Shown piece after piece: positions 7,289-14,928 of a stretch of 29,926 nt of DNA; the first letter of the stretch is position 1, and each line of letters starts with the position of its first letter. Below the pieces are notes generated by a model. The model was given only the letters and a program-made list of their open reading frames with translations. It was not told the DNA's origin and did not search any database. Origin of the DNA: JAPLSN01 sp964482955 (lineage in GTDB: Bacteria > Spirochaetota > Spirochaetia > Treponematales > UBA12059); the NCBI GenBank assembly GCA_964482955.1, contig CAYZZW010000044.1:1-29926 (forward strand), given 5' to 3'. The translations under genes were made by a program, and so were the position numbers.

Positions 7289-7735
7289 TTATCCGAAAAA
7301 GATCCGGCAGGCGTCGTCCGTCGTCGCGGCCGCCGCGAGAGCTTCGCGCCGTCCCGCGTCCTTGAGGAGCGCGCTGACCTCCGCGAGGAACTGGAGGTGC
7401 GGGCCGTGCTGGTCCTTGGGCGAGAGCGTCATGATGAAGATCCTGCTCGGAAGGCCGTCCATCGAGTCGAAGTCGACGGGGGAATCGGACACGCCGAGGC
7501 AGGCCACGAGTCCCTTGACCGCGTCCGTCTTACCGTGGGGGATGGCGATGCCGTCCTTCATGCCGGTGCTCATGCGCCGCTCGCGCTCGAGGATCGATTC
7601 GCGCGCTTCGGCGACGTCGTCGATGCCGCCGAGACCATCGGCGCGCGAAAGGAGTTCGTCGATGATCCCTTCCTTCGTGGTCGACTTCAAATGGAGGAAG
7701 ATGCTGTCTTTGGTGAGAATGCCGCGTAATTCCAT
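7289..7735 (-). CDS. PTS EIIA domain protein (fructose/nitrogen-type, PtsN-like)
   Basis: 148 residues, one EIIA type-2 domain. The phosphorylated histidine is H67 in GIAIPHGKTDAVKG, preceded by RERRMSTGMKDG, as in the fructose/mannitol/Ntr EIIA family. The later IFIMTLSPKDQHGPHLQFLAEVSALL segment also fits. No EIIB or EIIC is adjacent, so a regulatory (PtsN-like) role is more likely than sugar uptake. A TAGAAT box lies at 7747-7742, so close to the ATG (7733-7735) that a leaderless transcript is possible; the -35 is poor. The gene ends 84 nt before echA. Whether it reads into the hydrogenase operon is not settled, since echA has its own promoter. Confidence 0.88.
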   Translation of the reverse strand: MELRGILTKDSIFLHLKSTTKEGIIDELLSRADGLGGIDDVAEARESILERERRMSTGMKDGIAIPHGKTDAVKGLVACLGVSDSPVDFDSMDGLPSRIFIMTLSPKDQHGPHLQFLAEVSALLKDAGRREALAAAATTDDACRIFFG

Positions 7736-7790
7736 GCGCCCATTCTAGCGAAACGCCGTCTTCTCGGGAAGCGGGTCCGCACGCCCCCGC

Positions 7791-9833
7791 TCAATCGAGC
7801 GGAATCTTGAGGATCTTGCCGGACTTCGTGCCGACGTACACGCAGCCGTCGCCGAGGATGGGGCGCGTCGTGACGAGATCGTCGAGCGGAATGCGCCTGG
7901 CGATCCGCCAGGGATTCGTCTCCGCGATGATGAACGCTTTCGCCGTCGTGCCGAAGTACAGCATGCCCCGCGACAGGAGCGGAGGCGCGCTAACGCCGCG
8001 GAAAATCTCCATGACCGCGGATCCGTCCAGCCGGTAACCGCTGATGGTCGTCTTGCCGAAGATGAAGACGCCTTCGCGGTTGATCTCGATGTCGGTGAAG
8101 ACGCCGTCGGGCGCCTTGCGCTCCCACAGGACGATTCCTTCGACGAGATCCACGAGCACGACGAGGCCGCGGCGATCCGCGAAGACGGCCTTGTCCTCGA
8201 AGATGCGGGGAGCCAGGGCGACGGGCAATCGCGCGTTCGTCCGGATCTCCTTCACCACCTTTCCGTTGGCCATATCCACGAGGAGGAACACGCCCTCGTT
8301 GTTGACGATCGCCGCCATCCCCTGGTAGTTGGACGGCGTCATGCCGACGCCGTCGGCGACCGGGATCTTCCGGATGACGGACGCGTCGTTCGGGTCGAGG
8401 AATTCGATCCCGTCGGCCGTCGGGAAGAGGAGCCCATTCGGGAACGGCGCGACGCGCGCGCCTCCCGCGTGCGAACGGGCTTCGTCGAGCGTCCGCCGGG
8501 CGAGCACCTCGCCCGACGCGCCGGCGATGACCACGAGTTCGCCCGCGCCCGAGAAAAATAGCTTGTCGCGGAAGGGAACGGGGTGGCTCAGGGGACCGCC
8601 CTTGTTGGCGGTGGGAACCGACCAGCGGACGGCGCCGCCCGCGGCGAACGCGATGACGCTTCCGGATCCGTCCACGCATACGTACAGCTTTTCCGGTATT
8701 TCGGGAGGATTTTCGGGCAGCGTGACCACGAAACCCGCGACGGGCCGCTCGGAGACCGCGAACCGCTTCACGCGACGACCGAGGGCTTCGTCCGCCGGCG
8801 CCGCGCCTGGTCCGCCATCGGACGCCCCCGGCGCCGCGGGATCCTTCGGTTTCGCCTCCGGACGCTCGATGGCGCCGGATGCTTTCTTCCTACGATCGTC
8901 GAAGCGCTTCCATTCGTCGCGAGCGGCGGAGCCGGCTTTCGCGGGAACCGCCGCGGCTTTCAGGAAGCGCTCCGCGGCCGACTTGCGCACCTTTTCGGCG
9001 CGGGCCGCCGCCTTGGCCGGCAGGGCTTCGCGGCGGGGCTCGGCCGGCACGGTCGCCGCGTAACGGTCGTCCGGATCCGGCGGAACCGGTTCGCCGGCTT
9101 CGACCTCCGCGAGCACCGGAGCCGCCGCGGTTTCCGCGGCGGCCGCGCTGTCGTCGCCAAGCGACAGTTCCTGATCCGGTTCGACGACGGGGGCCAGGGC
9201 CAGCACCGTCTCCGCCGCGACGCGCGCGACGAGATCGGACTTCGCCAGCTCGAGGAGGCGATCCACGGATTTGGATCGTGGCACGACGCTCACGCGCCCT
9301 TCGCGGACCGAAACGGTCGTCCGGCCGTCCTTCCCGACCGCCACGACGAACTCGGTGCCGCGCACGCCTGCGACGCCGCGCGCGGTCGACACGTTGTAGA
9401 CGTCGCTGCCGAGGAGCTTGTCCACCTTGCTGTAGACCGAACCCGCGAGGAGGGCCAGGCGCACCGTCGCGCCGTCCGGTCCGAGCGCCGCTTCAGTCAC
9501 GACGACCACGCTGTCCGGCTTGACGCGGAGCGTTGCCTTGCCGCCGAAATCGAGTTCGCAATAGCCGTCCGGGCCCGTGCGCAGGGATTCGCCGTCGGCG
9601 AACTCGTCCGAGGCGCGGACCTCGGTCCAGGCGCCTTCGAAGCCGCGCGCGACCTGTCCTTCGACGTACGCGACGGTCGGCCGCGCGTTCGGCGCCGGAG
9701 CCGTGCCTTCGATCCGGCCGGAAACCGCGCCGGTCTCCGGCGCGGCTTGGGCGCCTTCGGGCGATTTCGCTGCCTTGCAGGCGACGAGGGAGACGCAGAC
9801 GAGGGCGGCGGCCGCGAACGTGGATAGGCGCAT
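7791..9833 (-). CDS. FecR-domain lipoprotein with C-terminal PQQ-like beta-propeller
   Basis: 680 residues. The N-terminus is a lipoprotein signal with lipobox LVAC (C19), so the protein is membrane-anchored outside the cytoplasm. Residues about 53-185 form a FecR-type domain (VAYVEGQVARGFEGAWTEV..., DFGGKATLRVKPDS, VSTARGVAGVRGTEFVVAV). A long Ala/Lys/Pro/Glu-rich, probably disordered linker spans about 225-370. From about 375 to the end there are repeated beta-propeller blades of the PQQ/BamB-like kind (LYVCVDGSGSVIAFAAGGAVRWSV; FFSGAGELVVIAGASGEVLARR; VYVGTKSGKILKI). The start is supported by GGAGGA 4 nt upstream of the ATG. No FecI sigma factor or FecA receptor lies nearby, so this is not a classical Fec system. 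A structural or envelope-sensing role is likely but unproven. Confidence 0.82.
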   Translation of the reverse strand: MRLSTFAAAALVCVSLVACKAAKSPEGAQAAPETGAVSGRIEGTAPAPNARPTVAYVEGQVARGFEGAWTEVRASDEFADGESLRTGPDGYCELDFGGKATLRVKPDSVVVVTEAALGPDGATVRLALLAGSVYSKVDKLLGSDVYNVSTARGVAGVRGTEFVVAVGKDGRTTVSVREGRVSVVPRSKSVDRLLELAKSDLVARVAAETVLALAPVVEPDQELSLGDDSAAAAETAAAPVLAEVEAGEPVPPDPDDRYAATVPAEPRREALPAKAAARAEKVRKSAAERFLKAAAVPAKAGSAARDEWKRFDDRRKKASGAIERPEAKPKDPAAPGASDGGPGAAPADEALGRRVKRFAVSERPVAGFVVTLPENPPEIPEKLYVCVDGSGSVIAFAAGGAVRWSVPTANKGGPLSHPVPFRDKLFFSGAGELVVIAGASGEVLARRTLDEARSHAGGARVAPFPNGLLFPTADGIEFLDPNDASVIRKIPVADGVGMTPSNYQGMAAIVNNEGVFLLVDMANGKVVKEIRTNARLPVALAPRIFEDKAVFADRRGLVVLVDLVEGIVLWERKAPDGVFTDIEINREGVFIFGKTTISGYRLDGSAVMEIFRGVSAPPLLSRGMLYFGTTAKAFIIAETNPWRIARRIPLDDLVTTRPILGDGCVYVGTKSGKILKIPLD

Positions 9834-9880
9834 GGATTCCTCCGGATGACGGGAACGGCGGCGATTCGGACGCCTTCCTG

Positions 9881-9909
9881 AATATACGCCGCTCGCGGCC
9901 GCCTTTCAA
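9881..9909 (-). promoter_or_regulatory. Sigma70-like promoter for the FecR/propeller lipoprotein gene
   Basis: Minus strand TTGAAA (9909-9904), 17-nt spacer, TATATT (9886-9881): five of six matches in each box. It lies about 48 nt upstream of the ATG and is divergent from a second promoter for the TPR gene. Confidence 0.7.
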
Positions 9910-9919
9910 TCGACCGGCC

Positions 9920-9948
9920 TTGCCTCCACCTCGCGTCCGCGCTACTAT
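9920..9948 (+). promoter_or_regulatory. Candidate promoter for the TPR/zinc-ribbon gene
   Basis: Plus strand TTGCCT (9920-9925), 17-nt spacer, TACTAT (9943-9948), four of six matches in each box. A GGGAG Shine-Dalgarno follows just before the ATG at 9995. Weaker than the divergent promoter but at the right place. Confidence 0.45.
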
Positions 9949-9994
9949 TCCGCCCGACCAAAACGGCCCTCAAGGGCGGGAATCGGGAGCGGCG

Positions 9995-12454
9995 ATGTTC
10001 AAGTTCCTCAGGAATCTGTTCGCGAAAAAGACGGTCGAGGCCGATCCCGACGGCATCGTGCGCGAGCGCTGGGCTGCCGAGTTCCCGAACCGCGACCGCG
10101 CCCGCTTCGAGGAGCTCGAGGAAGACCGTTACGACGCCGCCCTGTCGCCCGACGGACTGTCGCTCTCGATCCGGGACCGCGACCTCTTCGCCTGGTCCGA
10201 GGCCCCCGAGGCCGCCTACGACGACTTCGTCCTCCGCGCGTCCGTCCGCTTCGACGAGGACAACGGCCGCTCCGCCGCCGGCTTCATCGTCCGGAAGACG
10301 GGCGACCGCGATTTCGCGTACGTCCTCGTCTCGAACGCCGGCTACGTCCGCGTGGACGCGGTCTTCAACGGCGAGCCGCATCCCGTCGTGGCGTGGACCG
10401 AGACGCCCGCGCCCGTCGGCCCCGATTTCGAGCTCGTCGTCGTGGCGCGCGGCTCGCGCTACCTCGTCTTCGTCGACGGCCTCTGGGCGTGCGAGGCGGA
10501 AGACGAGACGGTGCGCTCCGGTTCGATCGCCTTCGCCGGCCAGAACTACGGCGAGCGCGACGAGGCGACCTTCTTCCTCGAGTCCCTCGTCGTCGAGTCG
10601 CGCCCCGTCGACGTCGAGGCGCTATACTTCCGCTACGGCCAGGCGATGCCCGTCGATCCCGCCCAGCGCGTCAGGCTGGCCGCGTCCTACTTCGCCTCCG
10701 GCAACCCGCTCGCCGCGGCCATCGAGCTGCGGAAGGCGGAGCGCGACGCCCCGCCCGACGCCGAAACATCCTTCCTCCGCGCCGAATGCGCGCTGGCCCT
10801 CGGCCTCCACGACGAAGCCGAGGAAGCCCTCGCCGCCTGCCTGCGCGCCGAACCCGCGCACGCGCGCGCCCTCGAGGAGCGCGCCAACCTCCACTACCTG
10901 CGCGGCCGCTTCCTCGAACTCCGCGACGAGCTCGAAGCCGACCCGGGCCGCGTCCGCTCGAGCCCGCGCCTCTCGAACCTCCTCGGGCACGCCTGGTCGA
11001 ACCTCGGCCGCCACGACGCCGCGGCGGACTGGTACGCCAAGGCCGCGGCCCTCGAGCCGGACATGCCCATCTTCGCGCTGAACGAAGCCCGGTCGCGCGA
11101 GCTCGCGGGCGATCCGTCAGGCGCGGCCGCCGCCTTCCGGGCCGCGGCGCGCGGCTTTTACGACCAGGAGGATTTCCAGGACCTGGCCGAGTGCCTCGAA
11201 CGCCTCGAGGAGCTCGAACCGGACGATCCGGGCACGAAGGCCGTCCGGGCCAAGGTGGCCTTCAGCGAAGGCCGCCGGGACGAGGCCGTCGCGATCATCG
11301 AGGGCCTCTTCGCCTCAGGCTACCGGGACCCGTCCCTCAGTTACCTCCACGGCATCGCGCTCTCCGGGCGCGGGCGGCGGACGGACGCGCTGGCGCGCTT
11401 CAGGGAAGCGGTCGAAGGCGATCCGGACGAGCAGCTCTACCGCTTCCGCCTCGCCGAAGCCCTCTTTTTGTCGGGGGAGGATCCCGCCGCGGAACTCTCG
11501 AAGGCGCTCGAGCTCAAGCCCGACGACGGCTGGACGCGCAACCTGCAGGGACAGGTGCTCATGGCTTCGGGCGACCTGGACGGCGCGAAGTCGGCCATCG
11601 AAAGCGCCCGCCGCGCCCTGCCCGACGAACCGGCGCCCGCCATCAACCTGTCCGAAGTCCTGTCGCGGCTCGGCCGAGTCGAGGACGCGTTGGCCGAACT
11701 CGACGAGTTCCCGGACGATCCCGCGTGCGTGAACCAGTGCGGCAACGTGCTGGCGGCGGCGGGGCGTTTCGAGGAAGCGATGGCGGATTACGAACGCGCA
11801 GTCCGCCTCGCGAAGGACCTCGTCCCCCCGGCGGACGAAGCGGACTACCTGGCCAACTTCGCGGAAACCTGCATCCGGCTCGAACGCTGGACCGACGCGG
11901 AAGAGGCCCTCGCGCGGGCGTACGAGCTGTCGCCGAACGCGGCCGTCCTCCGGCTCCTCGGCGACGTGGCCGCGCTCTACGGCGAATACGTCCGCGCCGA
12001 GACCGCGTACCGCTCCGCCATCGACCTCGACCCGAAGGACGCCGCCGCCCGCGAGGCGCTCGCGCGCAACTACCTGACGCGCCGCCTGTACGACAAGGCC
12101 GGCCAGGTTGGGAAGGAGTTGTCCGCCCTCGACCCGGAGCGCGGCGCCCGCTTCGAAACCGACCTGCTCGACGCGACGACCGACAAGCTCTCCTGCGACT
12201 CCTGCGCCCGCGAATGGCGCGTGCCGAAGGTCCTGCCTCCCCAGAACTCCAACTCGATCATGGCGATGCCGCCCGACGAGTCGCCCGCGGGCGCATGCCC
12301 GTCGTGCGGCAAGGTCTTCTGCATCGCCTGCCGCAAGGACGCCCTCGTCGACGACCGCTTCACCTGCCCCGACTGCCAAATCCCCCTCAAGCTCTCCGAC
12401 GATCGCCTCCGCTGGCTCGTCCGCGACTTCTTGAAGCGCGCCGCCGAAGCCTAA
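9995..12454 (+). CDS. TPR-repeat protein with N-terminal beta-sandwich-like domain and C-terminal zinc-binding domain
   Basis: 819 residues from the ATG at 9995, chosen for its GGGAG site; the upstream frame is Arg-rich shadow. Residues 1-12 (MFKFLRNLFAKK) could form an amphipathic membrane-binding helix. Residues about 30-205 look like a concanavalin/LamG-type sandwich (FVLRASVRFDEDNGRSAAGFIVRKTGDRDFAYVLVSNAGYVRVD). From about 215 to 720 there are many tetratricopeptide repeats. The end (734-794) has four CxxC pairs (C734/C737, C768/C771, C776/C779, C791/C794), a zinc-ribbon or RING-like double zinc site. No signal peptide is seen, so it is probably cytoplasmic and a scaffold. The function is not recognisable, and the domain combination is unusual. 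Confidence 0.8.
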   Translation: MFKFLRNLFAKKTVEADPDGIVRERWAAEFPNRDRARFEELEEDRYDAALSPDGLSLSIRDRDLFAWSEAPEAAYDDFVLRASVRFDEDNGRSAAGFIVRKTGDRDFAYVLVSNAGYVRVDAVFNGEPHPVVAWTETPAPVGPDFELVVVARGSRYLVFVDGLWACEAEDETVRSGSIAFAGQNYGERDEATFFLESLVVESRPVDVEALYFRYGQAMPVDPAQRVRLAASYFASGNPLAAAIELRKAERDAPPDAETSFLRAECALALGLHDEAEEALAACLRAEPAHARALEERANLHYLRGRFLELRDELEADPGRVRSSPRLSNLLGHAWSNLGRHDAAADWYAKAAALEPDMPIFALNEARSRELAGDPSGAAAAFRAAARGFYDQEDFQDLAECLERLEELEPDDPGTKAVRAKVAFSEGRRDEAVAIIEGLFASGYRDPSLSYLHGIALSGRGRRTDALARFREAVEGDPDEQLYRFRLAEALFLSGEDPAAELSKALELKPDDGWTRNLQGQVLMASGDLDGAKSAIESARRALPDEPAPAINLSEVLSRLGRVEDALAELDEFPDDPACVNQCGNVLAAAGRFEEAMADYERAVRLAKDLVPPADEADYLANFAETCIRLERWTDAEEALARAYELSPNAAVLRLLGDVAALYGEYVRAETAYRSAIDLDPKDAAAREALARNYLTRRLYDKAGQVGKELSALDPERGARFETDLLDATTDKLSCDSCAREWRVPKVLPPQNSNSIMAMPPDESPAGACPSCGKVFCIACRKDALVDDRFTCPDCQIPLKLSDDRLRWLVRDFLKRAAEA

Positions 12455-12475
12455 CCGGTGTTTATAACGGATTAT

Positions 12476-12667
12476 CGACGAGCGAAGCTCGTCGCCGGGG
12501 AAGCGGCGCAGCCGCTTCCCCGAGGTGTCAGACACCCGCCACAATTCGGGTTCCCGCTGTTCCCGCAGTGGGGGTAGCGGAGAAGCGCCTCGGCGCTTCG
12601 AAGCGAGGGGGAGTAGCGTCCCGACGCTCCCCGCTCAAGCCGGCCGACCGCCGCCTTCCCGGCCGGC
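12476..12667. repeat. Cluster of six palindromic hairpins (REP/BIME-like spacer)
   Basis: The 373-bp gap between the TPR gene and lolA is packed with inverted repeats: 12476-12494 (8-bp stem, GAA loop); 12497-12521 (11-bp stem, GCA loop); 12524-12536 (6 bp); 12582-12599 (8 bp); 12604-12633 (interrupted stem, inner GCGTC/GACGC); and 12639-12667 (GCCGGCC/GGCCGGC). None is followed by a long T-tract. I see no gene here. The first two have triloops and look like repetitive extragenic palindromes. Confidence 0.7.
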
Positions 12668-12742
12668 ACTCCCCCGTCCCCGCTTTATCCCCCTTCGCGC
12701 CGTTCCCGTGCGATAAATCTTCTATAAGAAAGTTCGCCTGTC

Positions 12743-12771
12743 TTGTCATTTTCGCGGGGGCGGGGTAAAAT
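12743..12771 (+). promoter_or_regulatory. Sigma70-like promoter for lolA-rodZ
   Basis: TTGTCA (12743-12748), 17-nt G-rich spacer, TAAAAT (12766-12771): five of six matches in each box. The predicted start is near 12778, leaving a leader of about 50 nt before the GTG of lolA. Confidence 0.75.
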
Positions 12772-12827
12772 CGAGTGCCCGGTATCCGCGCCCAAAGGCG
12801 CGTACCGTTCCACAAGAGGTCATCAAC

Positions 12828-13514
12828 GTGAAACGATATGTCCTGATTCCGATCCTGTCCGCGTTCCTCGCCGGAACCGCGTTTTCCCAGACGATGCAGT
12901 CCGCCGACCAGTATTTCGACCTGGTCGCCCAGCGTTACGGCCAGGTGACGGACTACGAAGCCCAGCTCAAGGTGAACGTCGGCAAGACCGAGATGGTCGG
13001 AACGGTGTCCTACAAGTCGCCCTCCTATCTGCGCGTCGATTTCACCCAGCCCGCCGACCAGGTCATCTGCTTCAACGGCCAGACCCTGGTGGTCTACCTG
13101 CCGGAATTCCGATCCATCCTGTCGCAGGAGGTCGCGCCCGGAACCGCGAGCGGTCCGGCCGGAGCGAGCATGGCGTCGGGCGAGGGACTCAAGCTGCTCA
13201 AGAAGAATTACCTGATCGCCTTCGAAAGCTCCCCCACGCCGGTGCCCCTCGAGGCCGGTTCGTCCGAGAACGTCGTCCGGCTGGCCTTGAGCCGCCGCAC
13301 GGTCTCCGAGGGTTTCCGCACCATCAAGATTTCCGTGAACCCGGACACGAAAATCATCCGCCGCATGGAAGGGGTGACGGTCGGGGGCGACACGATCGCG
13401 TTCACCTTCTCCGACGTGAAGATCAACCAGAACATCCCGGTAGCCCGCTTCAGCTACGACCTGCCCGCGGGCTCCAACACGTACAGCGATTTCCTGTTCA
13501 AGACCGAAGATTGA
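12828..13514 (+). CDS. lolA: LolA-like periplasmic outer-membrane lipoprotein carrier
   Basis: 228 residues starting at GTG 12828, with AGAGGT about 8 nt upstream. A Sec signal peptide (MKRYVLIPILSAFLAGTAFS, cleavage before QT) exports it. The mature part has the LolA/LolB half-barrel pattern: ADQYFDLVAQRYGQVTDYEAQLKV, MVGTVSYKSPSYLRVDFTQPADQVICFNGQTLVVYLPEF, and later RTIKISVNPDTKIIRRMEGV. LolA-type proteins carry lipoproteins from the inner to the outer membrane, which implies a two-membrane cell. An inserted Ala/Gly/Ser-rich loop (about 103-118) is notable. rodZ follows after 19 nt, likely in one transcript. Confidence 0.8.
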   Translation: MKRYVLIPILSAFLAGTAFSQTMQSADQYFDLVAQRYGQVTDYEAQLKVNVGKTEMVGTVSYKSPSYLRVDFTQPADQVICFNGQTLVVYLPEFRSILSQEVAPGTASGPAGASMASGEGLKLLKKNYLIAFESSPTPVPLEAGSSENVVRLALSRRTVSEGFRTIKISVNPDTKIIRRMEGVTVGGDTIAFTFSDVKINQNIPVARFSYDLPAGSNTYSDFLFKTED

Positions 13515-13533
13515 AAACCACGAGGCGGATCCC

Positions 13534-14670
13534 ATGATCGCGATCGGCGAACAGCTCCAGAAGGCGCGCGAAGCCAAGAACCTCGATCTTGACCAGGTGT
13601 CCTCCGACACCAACATCGCCCGCCGCTACCTTTCCGCCTTGGAGGAAGACAACTTCTCGATCTTCCCGGGGGACCCGTACATCGTCGGGTTCCTCCGCAA
13701 CTATTCCGAATACCTGGGCCTCGATCCGGCGGAACTCGTCGCGTCCTTCAAGAACATGCGCATCCAGGAGCAGCCGGTACCCGTCGCGGAGCTGATCTCC
13801 GGCGGAACCGGGCGTACCTTCCCCGTCCTGCCAGTGGGTCTCGCCGCGCTCGCGGCCGTCGGAATCGCCGTCGGGGCGTACTTCCTCTTCTTCGCCGGCA
13901 AGGGCGGAGAGGCGGTCGCCGCGCCGGAGAAGACGGGCAAGCCGGTCGAATACGCGCTCGCCGACGAGCCGCTCGAAAAGCGCATGTACCCGGGCGATTC
14001 CGTCCTCGTCGACCATCTCGGCGAAAAGCAGAAGCTGCTCGTGGCGGCCATCGCCGACCGCGTCGCCATCGAGACGCCCGTCGGCCGCAACCTCTACCTC
14101 CTCGGCGAGGAAGGGTCCATCGACCTCGACAAGGACAACATCCCCGAGCTCACCGTCTTCGTGAGCGATTTCGTGAAGAACGACGCCTCGCGCGGCGCCC
14201 TCATCCGCTTCGCGCGTCCGGGCGCCTCCGCCCCGGCCGCCGCCGCTCCCGGGGCCGTTCCCGCAACGACGCCGGGTACCGCCCCCGCCGCCGCCGTGAC
14301 GGCGGTGCCCGCGGCCGACACGCCCGTGGACCCCGCGAAGGGCGTGCCGCTCTTCACCGACCTCAAGAGCCCGCATCCCTTCGTCCTCTCGGCGACGTTC
14401 CGCAACTACTGCATGTTCCGCTACGAAGTGGACCGCAAGGAGCGCAACGAGCGCTACTACCACAAGGGCGACCAGCTCACCGTCAACGCGAACAACGGCA
14501 TGAAGCTCTGGGCGTCGAACGCCGCGTCCTGCAAGGCGATCATCCAGGCTTCGGGCGGTCGCTCCGTCGACATCGACCTCGGGCAGCCCGGCGCCGTCGT
14601 CGTGAAACAGGTGAAATGGGTCCAGGGCGACAACGGCACCTGGAGCCTCGTCCTCTACGACGTCGACTGA
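13534..14670 (+). CDS. rodZ: RodZ-like cell-shape protein (HTH, one membrane helix, periplasmic domain)
   Basis: 378 residues. Residues 4-72 are a RodZ/HTH_25 helix-turn-helix (GEQLQKAREAKNLDLDQVSSDTNIARRYLSALEEDNFSIFPGDPYIVGFLRNYSEYLGLD), the part that binds MreB in known RodZ proteins. A single membrane helix lies at about 97-119. The periplasmic half contains an Ala/Pro/Thr-rich linker (about 229-268) and a C-terminal domain resembling the RodZ DUF4115 region (GDQLTVNANNGMKLWASNAASCKAII...). GAGGCGG precedes the ATG. It is larger than typical RodZ because of an additional domain between membrane helix and linker. It probably helps set rod or helical cell shape. Confidence 0.82.
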   Translation: MIAIGEQLQKAREAKNLDLDQVSSDTNIARRYLSALEEDNFSIFPGDPYIVGFLRNYSEYLGLDPAELVASFKNMRIQEQPVPVAELISGGTGRTFPVLPVGLAALAAVGIAVGAYFLFFAGKGGEAVAAPEKTGKPVEYALADEPLEKRMYPGDSVLVDHLGEKQKLLVAAIADRVAIETPVGRNLYLLGEEGSIDLDKDNIPELTVFVSDFVKNDASRGALIRFARPGASAPAAAAPGAVPATTPGTAPAAAVTAVPAADTPVDPAKGVPLFTDLKSPHPFVLSATFRNYCMFRYEVDRKERNERYYHKGDQLTVNANNGMKLWASNAASCKAIIQASGGRSVDIDLGQPGAVVVKQVKWVQGDNGTWSLVLYDVD

Positions 14671-14693
14671 TAGGACCGCCGCCGGGAAGAGGC

Positions 14694-14882
14694 TACCACG
14701 AAGGGCACGAAGGAAGACCACGAAGAACACGAAGGGAAAGAAAGTAAAAGCTTTAACCAAGACTGGCTTTTACCGGTATTCAAGTGTCGGGTCAGACATT
14801 GCCGGCATAGGCGTCTCACGGTTCAAACTTCGTAATTTCGTTTTTACATTTTTTATTATCTTCCTTCGTGCCCTTCGTGGTA
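14694..14882. repeat. 189-bp element bounded by 24-bp perfect inverted repeats
   Basis: Bases 14694-14717 are the exact reverse complement of 14859-14882 (arm begins TACCACGAAGGGCACG). The arms consist of CACGAAG units, and further CACGAAG-type units lie just inside the left arm and outside the right arm. The 141-bp interior is AT-richer and holds an 8-bp inverted repeat, GTAAAAGC (14744-14751) with GCTTTTAC (14766-14773), which may act as a terminator for rodZ. No ORF or obvious target-site duplication is visible. It could be a MITE-like insertion or two opposed short-repeat tracts. Confidence 0.65.
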
Positions 14883-14928
14883 CGAGCTTCGCGTCCTTCG
14901 TGGTAAATTCTTCTTCAACGGGTAACGA

